From positions 1 through 64,000 of the forward strand of contig NZ_JALJRY010000006.1 of the NCBI RefSeq assembly GCF_024519455.1: DNA of 64,000 nucleotides, read 5' to 3'. The stretch is from Streptomyces sp. STR69. Its GTDB lineage: Bacteria; Actinomycetota; Actinomycetes; Streptomycetales; Streptomycetaceae. The notes beneath the pieces were generated by a model. That model ran no database searches and was not told where the DNA came from. It saw nothing but the letters and a program-made list of their open reading frames with translations. Both the position numbers and the translations under genes were made by a program. Positions 1 to 8,962 of this stretch are shown here, piece by piece; the first letter of the stretch is position 1, and each line of letters opens with the position of its first letter.

Positions 1-47
1 CCCGCTGATTAAGAGTCAGCTGCTCTAACCAACTGAGCTAGCGGCGC
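1..47 (-). tRNA. tRNA-Lys(CTT), 3' part cut off by the window edge
   Basis: Read on the minus strand this is a tRNA 5' half. The acceptor strand GCGCCGC is followed by TA, a D arm with AGTTGGTTA, and an anticodon stem GCTGA/TCAGC around the loop CTCTTAA, giving anticodon CTT (lysine). The variable region, T arm and 3' acceptor strand lie beyond position 1. The upstream protein gene on the same strand ends inside its first ten bases. Confidence 0.93.
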
Positions 48-652
48 CTGCTGACGTCGTAGACCTTAGCATCCTGATCGGCGGGAGGAAAAATCGATAT
101 GCGCACCGTCGCGCGGGCTGCCCGCACGGCCGCCCAGAGCAGGATTTCCGCGCCGGGGAGCCAGGGGCGGCGGGTGTCGGGAGCGACCAGCCAGCGGGAG
201 TCGAACGGCGCCGGATCGGCCGCGCCGACCAGTGCCGGGACGGTCACCGCGTCTCCCTTGCCGTGGCACAGCAGCGGCGGGACGGACTCTGTACGGCCGT
301 GCTCCGCGGCATCCGTGCCCCACTCCTCCCAGCCCAGCAACGAGGGCAGCCGTTGAGCCGTCCCGGGGGTGGCGAACAGGAGCATCCGGCCCCGGTAGGT
401 CGCGACCGGCCCGGAGCCGGGACCCTCGTCCCACAAGCGGTCGACCATACGGCGGCCGAAGATCGCCGGAGCGTTCACCACGTCGAAGGCGGAGCCGCAG
501 GGCAGGACGACCGGGGCGTCCGGCCGCTCCCGCCACAGGGCGAGCGTGCTACGCGGATACGTTCCTGCCGAGGCGAGCCAGGCGGCACCGTCCGGGGTCA
601 CGCCCGAGATGTCGAAGCGGTCGGCGAAGGGGTCGTCCTGTGTGCGGCTCAT
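38..652 (-). CDS. Bifunctional DNA primase/polymerase-like protein (prim-pol N-terminal domain family)
   Basis: Predicted 204-aa protein beginning MSRTQDDPF at the ATG at 652. The frame is open further upstream, but that stretch has poor composition and no better start. Features such as LPCGSAFDVV, GPGSGPVATYRGRMLLF and SRWLVAPDTRRPWLPG resemble Streptomyces proteins annotated as bifunctional primase/polymerase N-terminal domain. No helicase or C-terminal domain follows, so it may be a stand-alone, non-replicative relative. Oddly, its TAG stop is formed by bases 8-10 of the tRNA-Lys that follows on the same strand. The family assignment is from memory of similar proteins and is moderate. Confidence 0.6.
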   Translation of the reverse strand: MSRTQDDPFADRFDISGVTPDGAAWLASAGTYPRSTLALWRERPDAPVVLPCGSAFDVVNAPAIFGRRMVDRLWDEGPGSGPVATYRGRMLLFATPGTAQRLPSLLGWEEWGTDAAEHGRTESVPPLLCHGKGDAVTVPALVGAADPAPFDSRWLVAPDTRRPWLPGAEILLWAAVRAARATVRISIFPPADQDAKVYDVSRRR

Positions 653-788
653 GGCGAACAGATCTACCGCCCGTGAGCGTACGGTCTCCGAGAGTTGCCA
701 GAAATCGGGACAGGAGGGGGCGGTAGGGAGTATCTTGCCCGCCGGGCATATGCCAAAAGCCAAGCCGAAAACTCCCGGGTCCCTCGGG

Positions 789-1160
789 TCACACCGGGTC
801 TGCGGCCCCGCTGTCCCGCCCCTCGGTGCCGCGCAGCAGATCCCGCCCGAACTCGACCATCTTCTTCGCGTAGTCCTCGGTCCACTCGGCCTGCTCCGCG
901 ATGTCCGCCGGCGTCAGCCGGTCGAACCGGCGCGGGTCGGCGAGCTGAGCCGCCGCGATCGCCTGGAACTCCACCGCGCGGTCCGTCGCGGCGCGGAACG
1001 CGTGCGTCAGCTCCGTCGCCCGCGCCAGCAGCGCGCGCGGGTCGTCCATCGACTCCAGGTCGAAGAAGTGCTCCGGGTCCTCGGCCGCCTGCGCGGGCTC
1101 GAAGAGCAAGGGCGCGGGGCGTAGCCGCGATTCGTTGCGACGCGGCGTGTGCTCCGCCAT
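789..1160 (-). CDS. Conserved hypothetical protein, 123 aa
   Basis: The start MAEHTPRRN is chosen because GGAGGAGAAG lies just upstream of the ATG at 1160; the longer in-frame extension lacks a ribosome site. The protein is helical and acidic in its second half (for example ADIAEQAEWTEDYAKKMVEFGRDLL), with no signal peptide or membrane segment. I do not recognise a family. It is a single gene, separated by 183 bases from the helicase cassette on the same strand, so it could be its last member, but the gap argues for separate expression. Confidence 0.7.
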   Translation of the reverse strand: MAEHTPRRNESRLRPAPLLFEPAQAAEDPEHFFDLESMDDPRALLARATELTHAFRAATDRAVEFQAIAAAQLADPRRFDRLTPADIAEQAEWTEDYAKKMVEFGRDLLRGTEGRDSGAADPV

Positions 1161-1343
1161 GTCTTCTCCTCCTCGTACGTCACGGATGACCCGCCTCACG
1201 AGCCGGACCACCGTCCATTGTCTCCCGACCGCGCAAGAGGCCCCGGGCATACCACCCGGGCACGGTCCCGGGACTCTCAAGCCCCCCGGACCACGCGATG
1301 TTCCCCGAAGCGCGACGGCACCGCGTGATTGGCTGCCCAGCCG

Positions 1344-2684
1344 TCAGGGTCTCCACACCACCCGGTGTTCTGCCAGGTGCGCGAGCACAGCGTGATTCGC
1401 CTCCCACCCGTCCGGAAACTTCACCGTCACCCCCAGCTGCACCGGCTCCGTGGACGGGTGGTCGTCCAGCAGTTCGCTCACCCCGGCCCGGCAGACCACG
1501 ATGCACGCGTGGCGGTGTCGGGAGGCCAGGACGCAGAGGCGGCCCGTCTCCAGGTGGAAGGCGGTGGCGTCGGGGCGGCCGGAGAGGGGGTGGAGGACCA
1601 CCGTGACGTCGAACTCCCGGCCCTGGAGCCGGTTCGCCGTGTCCACGGTGACGTCCGTGACGCCCAGCTCCGCCAGCGCCGCGCGGACCGCCGCCGCCTG
1701 GTCCCGGTGCGCGGTGCCGACCGCGATCCGGTCGGCGGTCAGGGGGGTGGGGTCGGGCGAGCGCTCCGACGTGGCCGCGCCGCCCCGGTCCAGCAGCCGT
1801 CGTACGACCGTCGCCACCGCCCGCACCGCCTCCGGGTCCGTGCGGGGCGTGTGGCGGGCGGGGAGTTCCAGCAGGCCCCAGCCCGACTCGGCGGCCTCGT
1901 CGAGCACCCGGTCCGGGCCCGAACCGTCCGACGGGACACCGAAGGCGAGCCGCCGGTCGCCGTGGCCGGTGCCGCTGCGGAAACGGGTGTACGGGTAGAA
2001 CGCGTTCGAGACGAGGGGGGCGGCCGACGCCGGGAGGCGCCAGGACACCGGGAGGCGGTGCTGCGGGAGTTCGGGGTTGTGCGCGAGCAGGGTCGTCACC
2101 GCCGAGGCCGAGGGGTCGTACGACAGGCCCGCCCACTGCTCCGCGCCGACGATCGCGAACGGGTCCAACTGCCCCGGGTCGCCCACGAACAGCGCCCGCT
2201 CGAACAGCCCGGCCACGGCCAGCAGCGAGTCCGAGCGCATCTGGTACGCCTCGTCGACGATCGCGTGCCGCCACGGCTCGTCAACTTTGACGTGCGCCCA
2301 CTTGGCCGCCGTCGAGATGACCACCGGGAGCCCGGCCAGCTCACCCGCCTTCGCCGACTTCCGTACGTTCGGCAGGTCGTCCAGCGCCTTGTCGTACGGG
2401 TCCGCGTCACTGCTGTGCAGCCGGCCCACGGGCAGCTCGCCGTTCTTCTCGGCGAGCCGGACGACGAGGTCGTCGACCTGGGCGTTGGTCTGCGCGACCA
2501 CCATCAACGGGCGCCCCGCGTCGGCCAGTTCGAGCGCGGCCCGGACCACGAGGGTGGACTTGCCGGCACCGGGCGGGGAGTCGACGACCACTCCGCGCGC
2601 CGTGCCGTGCAGGGTGTCGCGCAGGATGGCGTCGGTGGCCCGGCCGGCCTCGGCACCGGGGTCGAAAGTCGGGTCCGGAGTCAC
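1344..2684 (-). CDS. Superfamily 1-type DNA/RNA helicase (AAA_19-like)
   Basis: Predicted 446 aa from the GTG at 2684, which overlaps the previous gene's stop as GTGA. Helicase motifs occur in order: Walker A SPPGAGKST, Walker B IVDEAYQM, GDPGQLDPF (motif III), the arginine segment SWRLPAS, the motif-V-like RLQGREFDVTVV and a motif-VI-like ASRHRHACIVV. The set resembles Upf1/RecD-type SF1 helicases but is very compact, with no room for large 1B/2B insertions. It is the third gene of a translationally coupled cassette behind a RecB/Cas4-like nuclease and a protein of unknown role, suggesting a joint job in DNA end processing, repair or defence. That role is inference. Confidence 0.8.
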   Translation of the reverse strand: MTPDPTFDPGAEAGRATDAILRDTLHGTARGVVVDSPPGAGKSTLVVRAALELADAGRPLMVVAQTNAQVDDLVVRLAEKNGELPVGRLHSSDADPYDKALDDLPNVRKSAKAGELAGLPVVISTAAKWAHVKVDEPWRHAIVDEAYQMRSDSLLAVAGLFERALFVGDPGQLDPFAIVGAEQWAGLSYDPSASAVTTLLAHNPELPQHRLPVSWRLPASAAPLVSNAFYPYTRFRSGTGHGDRRLAFGVPSDGSGPDRVLDEAAESGWGLLELPARHTPRTDPEAVRAVATVVRRLLDRGGAATSERSPDPTPLTADRIAVGTAHRDQAAAVRAALAELGVTDVTVDTANRLQGREFDVTVVLHPLSGRPDATAFHLETGRLCVLASRHRHACIVVCRAGVSELLDDHPSTEPVQLGVTVKFPDGWEANHAVLAHLAEHRVVWRP

Positions 2685-4279
2685 AGGACGTCCTCCTCGG
2701 TCACCGGATCCGCCGACTCCTGTACGGCGATCTCCTCGCCGGGCGGGCCGCCGTGCGTCCACGGTGTGTCCTCCTGGTCGGGCAGTTTCGCCCCGCCCCG
2801 CTGCTCGTGCTCGAAGAGCGTGAAGCAGATCCGGTCGCCCTTCTCCGGCACGGAACCGACGTCCGGCTCCTTGCCCCGGCCCATCTTGTCGACGACCCGG
2901 AGGACGACGAGGGCGCCGTCCTCCTCATGGCCCACGAACTCCGCCGACTGCGGCTTGCCGCCCAGGGACCGGAACACCTTCACCCGCTCCCCGAGATGCG
3001 GCCGGTCGTCCGTCCGCACGGTCACCAGCGGGCGCGGACGGGGGCTCTTGCCCTCGCTGTACGACATCACCACATCCGTGACCTCGCCCGCGAAGGCCTC
3101 TCCGGCGAGCCGCCGCCCGGCCATCACCAGCGGGTCGTCCAGGGCCTCCTGGGCGTCCAGGCGGGCCTGTTCGCGCTCACGCGTGGCGAGCTTGTTGGCC
3201 GCGGTCACCGCGTCGTCGCGGCGCGGCTGCGGGGGCTCACCGGCGGTGATCCGGTCGCGGTGCCCGGTGAACGACCAGCGGTCGCGCGTCCACCGGTCGA
3301 CGGCGTGCGCGCCCTCCGGGAGTGCCCGCAGCAGATCCAGCCCGTGCCACACCGCGTCCCAGGTGGGGCGGGTGCGGCTCTCGACGAGGGCCCTGATCTC
3401 CCGCTCGGCGGCGGTGAGTTCACCGAGCCGGTCGTCGGCCTCCAGGCCGTCCTCGGCGGCGGCGAGGGCGGTACGGGCGCGGTCGTAGCGCTCGATGGCC
3501 GGGGCGAGCAGCTTGTTGTCGAACGCCGGGTCGGTGGCCGGCCCCGCCGGCGGGCACACCAACTGGCCCTGTGCGTCCCGGCGTAGCTCCGCGTCGAGCG
3601 CGGCCTCGGCGCCCGGGACGCCGTCCGGGGGGTCGATCCAGGCGAGCAGCGCGCCCAGGTGCTGGTCCTCCAGGCTGGACTGACCGGTCGCCCAGTGTCG
3701 GCCGAGCACCTCGGTGAGCGCGAGCAGCAGCGCCGAACCGGGCACCCGGGCCCGCTCCCCGAAGTGGGTCAGCCAGCGCCCGAGCAACGGCACGTGCGGG
3801 GGCGCGGGATGCGGGGTCTCCGGGTCCTGCTCGGCCGTACGGCGAAAGCGCATCGAGCGGCCGAGCAGCCGGACCAGCTCGATGCCGGGGCGGCTCGGCA
3901 CGATCAACTGCGGGGCGTCGGCGCACAGTTCGACCTCGACCTTGACCCGCTTGCCGGTCTCCGGATCGGTCTCGTTGCGCTCGGCGGCCTCCACGTCGTC
4001 CGCGAACGTGTCGATGTACGGCAGGACCACGTCCGCGAGTTCGGCCAGGAACGCGAACCTGAGGTCACGGTCGCGCGGCTGCGGTACGACGAGCAGCCGC
4101 GGCGCGTCCCGGTCCGTGCCGACGAGCGCACCGAGGGGCGCCCCCGCCTCACCGGCGGTGGTGAGCGGCACGAGGACCAGGGGGCGCTCGGACAGGTGCC
4201 GGTGGCGCACGGTGGCGGTGGGCTGGGCGCGGCCGGTGCGAACGGCCTCCAGCCGGGCGAGAGTCGAGATCAGCGACAT
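2681..4279 (-). CDS. Unknown protein of a nuclease-helicase cassette, 532 aa
   Basis: Starts at MSLISTLARLE, overlapping the upstream nuclease gene by ten bases and ending in a GTGA overlap with the helicase gene. No nuclease, ATPase or HTH motif is visible to me. The first third is beta-rich with LVLVPLTT and RLLVVPQP; the middle is helical and charged, with ALLAWIDPPDG; the last third contains RPLVTVRTDD and a small-domain-like run to an acidic tail. Its invariant position between nuclease and helicase suggests a scaffold, DNA-binding or regulatory subunit, comparable in place to the non-catalytic parts of AddAB-type complexes. That comparison is inference only. Confidence 0.75.
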   Translation of the reverse strand: MSLISTLARLEAVRTGRAQPTATVRHRHLSERPLVLVPLTTAGEAGAPLGALVGTDRDAPRLLVVPQPRDRDLRFAFLAELADVVLPYIDTFADDVEAAERNETDPETGKRVKVEVELCADAPQLIVPSRPGIELVRLLGRSMRFRRTAEQDPETPHPAPPHVPLLGRWLTHFGERARVPGSALLLALTEVLGRHWATGQSSLEDQHLGALLAWIDPPDGVPGAEAALDAELRRDAQGQLVCPPAGPATDPAFDNKLLAPAIERYDRARTALAAAEDGLEADDRLGELTAAEREIRALVESRTRPTWDAVWHGLDLLRALPEGAHAVDRWTRDRWSFTGHRDRITAGEPPQPRRDDAVTAANKLATREREQARLDAQEALDDPLVMAGRRLAGEAFAGEVTDVVMSYSEGKSPRPRPLVTVRTDDRPHLGERVKVFRSLGGKPQSAEFVGHEEDGALVVLRVVDKMGRGKEPDVGSVPEKGDRICFTLFEHEQRGGAKLPDQEDTPWTHGGPPGEEIAVQESADPVTEEDVL

Positions 4280-5457
4280 GGGGCGCCCTCCGGGAGGTGC
4301 GCCAGCGCCTCGGCCCGCAACTCCGCCGCTCTCCGCAGTGCCGCCACCGCCGGGTCGTCCGGGTCGCCCGCCTCGCCGTGGGCAGCCGCCAGGACCTCGT
4401 CGATCGTGGTCAGGTCGCCCAACTCGGCGCGCAGGGAACGGCCGAGAGCGGTGACGGCGCCGGACGCGCGGGAGTGGTCGCGGCAGTGGAAGGCCAGCTC
4501 GCAGGCGGCCAGGCACTCGGGGGCGTAGCTCGCCGGGACCGACTCGACGGCCGCCGTCAGCTCGGCGGCCGGGCGGTCGGGGGCGAAACAGGTGCCCTCG
4601 GGGAGGGTGTCGGCGATGTCCTCGATGCGGGTGAGACGGGCGAGTTGACGCCCGGTGACCGCACGCTGTTTGCGGACGTCGACGGCGGACGCGGTGGGCA
4701 GGTTGGAGAAGTCCTTCGGGCAGACGAGCAGCACGCGCGTGCGTACCCGGGGGACCGGATCGAGGCGGGCGGCCACCTCCTCCAGGGCCAGCACGTACAC
4801 CGCCGACTGGCGGGCCGCCGCGCCGACCTTCGCCGGGTCCGCCGAACCGTCCAGCATCGGGAAGGACTTGATCTCCACGACCGTCCAACTGCCGTCCGGG
4901 TGCACGACCACCGCGTCCGGCTCCAGGAAGGCCGGGGAGCCCGCCACGTCCAGGGCGAGCATCGGGTGGTCCAGCAGCGTCCAGGCGGCGGCCTCGGTCG
5001 CCTCGCGCAGTGCCAGCGCCGTACGCGCCGCGCGTCCCTCGGGGCCGACCGCCGTCAGTACGGGCACATGCGCGTGCACCGGCGGCTCGGCGCCCGGGTC
5101 CAGCTTCTCGTGCACCAGCCGCAGCAGCTCCGCGCCGCCGTCCGCCTTCACCCGGGCCTCGAACGCGTTGCCCCGCATGAAGGCGAACTGGGACTGCCCG
5201 AAGGCGGACGGGGAGCCGAGCGCTTCGGCCAGCACCGCCTTGTTCACCCCCGCGCCGTCCAGGATCGCCCGCCGCTCGCAGCCCGGGTTCGCGGCCAGGG
5301 CCGCCAGGGCGCGTGCGTCCAGCGCCTTGGCCGGGACGTCCGGGCCGCGCAGCTCAGCGAGCCGGTGCCGGAGCGCCGTCCCCCGCGTCCGTGGGGGAGG
5401 CACCCGGCTCGGCTCCGGTACCGAGCTGTGACTCGCGCTGCCGTGGAATTCGTTCAC
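4270..5457 (-). CDS. RecB/Cas4-like PD-(D/E)XK nuclease with probable Fe-S cysteines
   Basis: The RecB-nuclease core is readable: GNAFE, then EPDAVVV, then VVEIKSF (the E-x-K pair), then the RecB/Cas4-type helix RQSAVYVLALE (Q-x3-Y). A cysteine in NPGCERR precedes the domain and three follow it in ECLAACELAFHC, spaced C-x3-C-x5-C. This is the one-plus-three layout seen in iron-sulphur nucleases such as Cas4 and AddB. The start is uncertain: GTG at 5517, 5457 or 5403 are possible, all without a clear ribosome site, and all but the shortest overlap the PAP2 gene heavily. It heads a coupled cassette with the next two genes. Confidence 0.8.
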   Translation of the reverse strand: MNEFHGSASHSSVPEPSRVPPPRTRGTALRHRLAELRGPDVPAKALDARALAALAANPGCERRAILDGAGVNKAVLAEALGSPSAFGQSQFAFMRGNAFEARVKADGGAELLRLVHEKLDPGAEPPVHAHVPVLTAVGPEGRAARTALALREATEAAAWTLLDHPMLALDVAGSPAFLEPDAVVVHPDGSWTVVEIKSFPMLDGSADPAKVGAAARQSAVYVLALEEVAARLDPVPRVRTRVLLVCPKDFSNLPTASAVDVRKQRAVTGRQLARLTRIEDIADTLPEGTCFAPDRPAAELTAAVESVPASYAPECLAACELAFHCRDHSRASGAVTALGRSLRAELGDLTTIDEVLAAAHGEAGDPDDPAVAALRRAAELRAEALAHLPEGAPCR

Positions 5458-6319
5458 CCGGGGAAGTCTGGCATCCACCACTGACAATTGAGGTTTCTGT
5501 GCCGGGAGAGGCGTCACGGGAGCGGGCCGCGACGAGTGAGCCGCGCCCCTCGAACCGCGCCCTGATCCGGTCCGCGCCCTTCATGACCTGCGGCGCCAGC
5601 AGGAACCCGAGCCCCATCACGACCACACCCGCGACCGCGTCGAGGAGGTAGTGGTTCGCGGTGCCCATGACCACGATCGCCGTCAGCAGCGGATAGGCGA
5701 CGCCGAGGACCTTGGTGAGCCGCGTGCCGCCGTAGCGCCACAGCATCACTCCGCACCACAGCGCCCAGCCGCAGTGCAGGCTCGGCATCGCCGCGTACTG
5801 GTTGGTCATCCCGCCCAGGCCGCGCGGCGCGCTCGCGTCGCCGCCCCACCAGCCGTACGAGCTGTACTTGGCCATCGTGTCGACGAAGCCGTAGTCCGGG
5901 GAGAGGAGACGGGGCGGGCAGGTCGGGAGCAGGGTGAAGCCGATCAGGCCGATGAACGTGGACGTCATCAGCCAGGTGCGGGCCGCGCGGTAGACCTGTG
6001 CACGTGACCGGAACAGCCAGATCAGGATCGCGGGCGTGACCAGGTAGTGCAGCGACGCGTACCAGAAGTCGGCCGGGATGCCGAGCCAGGCCTCGCGCGT
6101 GAAGAGCCGGTTGAGCGGGTGCTCGGCGTTGATGTGCAGGAACTTCTCGACGCGCAGGATCGCCAGCCCGTGGTCCACGGCGCTCGCCGTGTCGCCCCTG
6201 GCCAGCAGGCGGCCCGCCGAGTACGAGGCGTACACCATGAGGATCAGCGGCAGCTCGGTCCACCAGCGCAGCCGGCTTCGCCGGTCCGCCTCGATGCCTG
6301 GTGTCTCGGTCTGCGGCAT
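5354..6319 (-). CDS. PAP2-family membrane phosphatase (inositol-phosphoceramide-synthase-like)
   Basis: Starts MPQTETPGIE after GGAGGGCGATCGG. About six hydrophobic segments are seen, including LPLILMVYASY, LVTPAILIWLF and LLTAIVVMGTA. The PAP2 signature is present as AAMPSLHCGWAL and ANHYLLDAVAG, which carry the catalytic histidines, plus an upstream LLPTCPPRLL. Known members dephosphorylate or transfer phosphate headgroups of lipids at the membrane. The last 65 or so residues are hydrophilic and overlap the start of the nuclease gene by over 100 bases, which is unusual; either the tail is dispensable or the nuclease starts later. Confidence 0.85.
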   Translation of the reverse strand: MPQTETPGIEADRRSRLRWWTELPLILMVYASYSAGRLLARGDTASAVDHGLAILRVEKFLHINAEHPLNRLFTREAWLGIPADFWYASLHYLVTPAILIWLFRSRAQVYRAARTWLMTSTFIGLIGFTLLPTCPPRLLSPDYGFVDTMAKYSSYGWWGGDASAPRGLGGMTNQYAAMPSLHCGWALWCGVMLWRYGGTRLTKVLGVAYPLLTAIVVMGTANHYLLDAVAGVVVMGLGFLLAPQVMKGADRIRARFEGRGSLVAARSRDASPGTETSIVSGGCQTSPGERIPRQRESQLGTGAEPGASPTDAGDGAPAPAR

Positions 6320-6494
6320 CCGATCGCCCTCCCCCTTCTCTCCTGGTGCGGTGCCCGGTGTTCCGGCTCGCCGGTGTTCGGTCGGGACACTTTACGGCGT
6401 ATGTGCGCGCCCTGTTTCGGGCGCCCCCGGACCTCAAAGACGCAGAGATCGCCCCCCGGGTTGCCCTTCTCAATGGTGCGAGATGATGGAGTGA

Positions 6495-7124
<630 letters not shown>

Positions 7125-7130
7125 TCATAG

Positions 7131-7210
7131 GCGTGCCCCTTCAGGGGCGCGGGGCTGTGTCGATCTGCGGCTCCGCCGCGTGGGCGCGCCCAGCCCTCAC
7201 CGGCCCGCAG
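7131..7210 (+). repeat. Dispersed GC-rich intergenic repeat, copy A
   Basis: Begins with the small hairpin CCCCTTCAGGGG, then GCGCGGGGCTGTGTC, GCGGCTCCGCCGCGTGGGCGCG (itself partly palindromic) and CACCGGCCCGCAG. The same order of blocks recurs, inverted, at 49601-49674 and in a shortened form at 62225-62280. It sits between two convergent gene ends. Confidence 0.8.
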
Positions 7211-7218
7211 CAAAAAAA

Positions 7219-8691
7219 CTACGCCGCAGTTCGAGGCAGACTGGAGTGCCTCTCCAGAAACGTGGAAACCCCCGAAGCCCGCCGATGAGGCAGCAGCACC
7301 CGCGCGGTCCCGGCCAGCATCGTCTGAATCCGCGACGACTGCACCAGGTCCAGAAGATCCAGCACCCGCATCCCCGCAGTCGCCGCCTCGTCGGGCCGGC
7401 CTCCCCGCGCGAGATCGTCGGCAAGTTCGGCTGTGTACAGCGCGATGTTCCGCGTGAAGTGCGGATCCTGGAGCTGGGCCGCACGCCGAGCGTGCCGAGA
7501 AGCCCTCGGCCAGTCGCCCAGCGTCGACCAGCACTGCGCCTCAAGCCCCTCCAACTCGGCCTCTCCGTAGAAGCTCATCCACTCGGGGTCGGCGTCCGAG
7601 TGGCCCCGCTCGTAGAGGGCCTGCGCTCGGGCCAGCGCCTGTTCGCAGCCGGTGCGGTCGGCGAGCCCGGCCCAGCCGCCCGCCTCGCGCAGCGCGAGCA
7701 GCGACATCAGACGGGCGGAGCCCACCGGGCGGGCGACCCGCTGCGCGGCCTGTGCGGCGCGTACCGCCTCGCGCGGGCGTCCGGCGTCCCGCGCGAGGAA
7801 CGCCGTATTGCAGAAGGCGTGTGCCTCAAGGCCCGCGTCGCCGGTCATGCGGGCGGTGGCGAGGGCTTCCGCGTAGTGCGAGCGGGCGTCGTCGAAACGG
7901 CCGGAGTCGTGGGCCAGCCAGCCCACCGAGATGGCGAGTTCACCGGCTCCGGAGTGCAGTCGTTCGGCGACCGACTGCCGGGTGGTGCCCGCGTCGAGCA
8001 GGGCGTAGGCGGCGCGCAGCGGGGCCGCCGCGCGCCGGTAGAGGCCGTCGGCGCCGTGCCGGTCGTCGAGCAGCCGGATTCTGCGGACGGCCTCTTCCAG
8101 GGCGCCCGCCTCGCTCGTACCGGGGCGGCGGACGGAACGTTCCGCTGCCACGGCGTCCAATGTGAGCCCCAGCGGGCCCAGGGTGCCGGCGGCCACCGTG
8201 ACGGTGCCGCCCCTCATGAATGCGCGACGCAGCACGTCGCTCTCCTCGTGGTTCTCGTGGTTCTCGTGCGTGTCGTACGGGTCCTGGGTGTCATACGGCT
8301 CGTACGCCCCCTGCGTCTCATCCGTCCCACCTGTCTCGCCCGAGGTGTATCCCGGGCTCGTGGGGTGTGCGGGGGGCGTGTCCTCGGCGGTGCGCGCCCC
8401 GCGTCCGCGTACGGACGAGCGGGGCGCGAAGCCGAGGTCGGCGAGCGTGCGGCCGGGGAACATGTGCAGGAACACCCGTTCGTACGCGTAGTTGGGGCAA
8501 CGGATCTCACCGGCTTCGACGCGGCCGACATAGCGCGCGTCGCAGCTGACCCGCTCGCCGATCTCGCGGGCGGACCGGCGTACGGCCGCGGCGAACTCCG
8601 CCGGTGAGCGCTGTCCGCGCAGCCGCCGGAAGGCGAGATTGGGTCTCGGTGGTTGGGGGAACTGGGGCGGGAGCACCGTTGACGACGCCAT
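7219..8691 (-). CDS. XRE-type HTH regulator with C-terminal TPR-like region
   Basis: 490 aa from MASSTVLPP, chosen because GAGAGGA precedes the ATG at 8691; longer starts lack a site. Residues about 30-75 form an XRE-like helix-turn-helix (AAAVRRSAREIGERVSCDARYVGRVEAGEI). Then comes a low-complexity linker with repeated PYDT and HENHE units, a Tat-like RRAFMRGG stretch followed by a hydrophobic run, and helical repeats to the end that look TPR-like (for example SGRFDDARSHYAEALATAR). Similar large regulators are common in Streptomyces; the ligand is unknown. It is divergent from the small gene at 8963 over 271 bases. Confidence 0.8.
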   Translation of the reverse strand: MASSTVLPPQFPQPPRPNLAFRRLRGQRSPAEFAAAVRRSAREIGERVSCDARYVGRVEAGEIRCPNYAYERVFLHMFPGRTLADLGFAPRSSVRGRGARTAEDTPPAHPTSPGYTSGETGGTDETQGAYEPYDTQDPYDTHENHENHEESDVLRRAFMRGGTVTVAAGTLGPLGLTLDAVAAERSVRRPGTSEAGALEEAVRRIRLLDDRHGADGLYRRAAAPLRAAYALLDAGTTRQSVAERLHSGAGELAISVGWLAHDSGRFDDARSHYAEALATARMTGDAGLEAHAFCNTAFLARDAGRPREAVRAAQAAQRVARPVGSARLMSLLALREAGGWAGLADRTGCEQALARAQALYERGHSDADPEWMSFYGEAELEGLEAQCWSTLGDWPRASRHARRAAQLQDPHFTRNIALYTAELADDLARGGRPDEAATAGMRVLDLLDLVQSSRIQTMLAGTARVLLPHRRASGVSTFLERHSSLPRTAA

Positions 8692-8962
8692 GGCCGGGTC
8701 CTCTCGTGCGAACCGTCGAACCATGCCGGATTCAGGGTGACTTGTTGAGTGACGCCCTGTTTCCAGCGGGCAAGAACGTACCTGCTGTGCATGACCCGCC
8801 ACGCAGGGTTTGGCTACAAACCGGATATCTCATCCGGGATCTGCCATGAACTGCCATCCTTTGCGGCGGACTTGTGCCGTAGCCGTTGACGCTTCGACGC
8901 GTTGAACTCCATGGATCCGGGAGCCACCCGACTCCCGACCCGCTCGTCCAAGGAGGGGTTCC

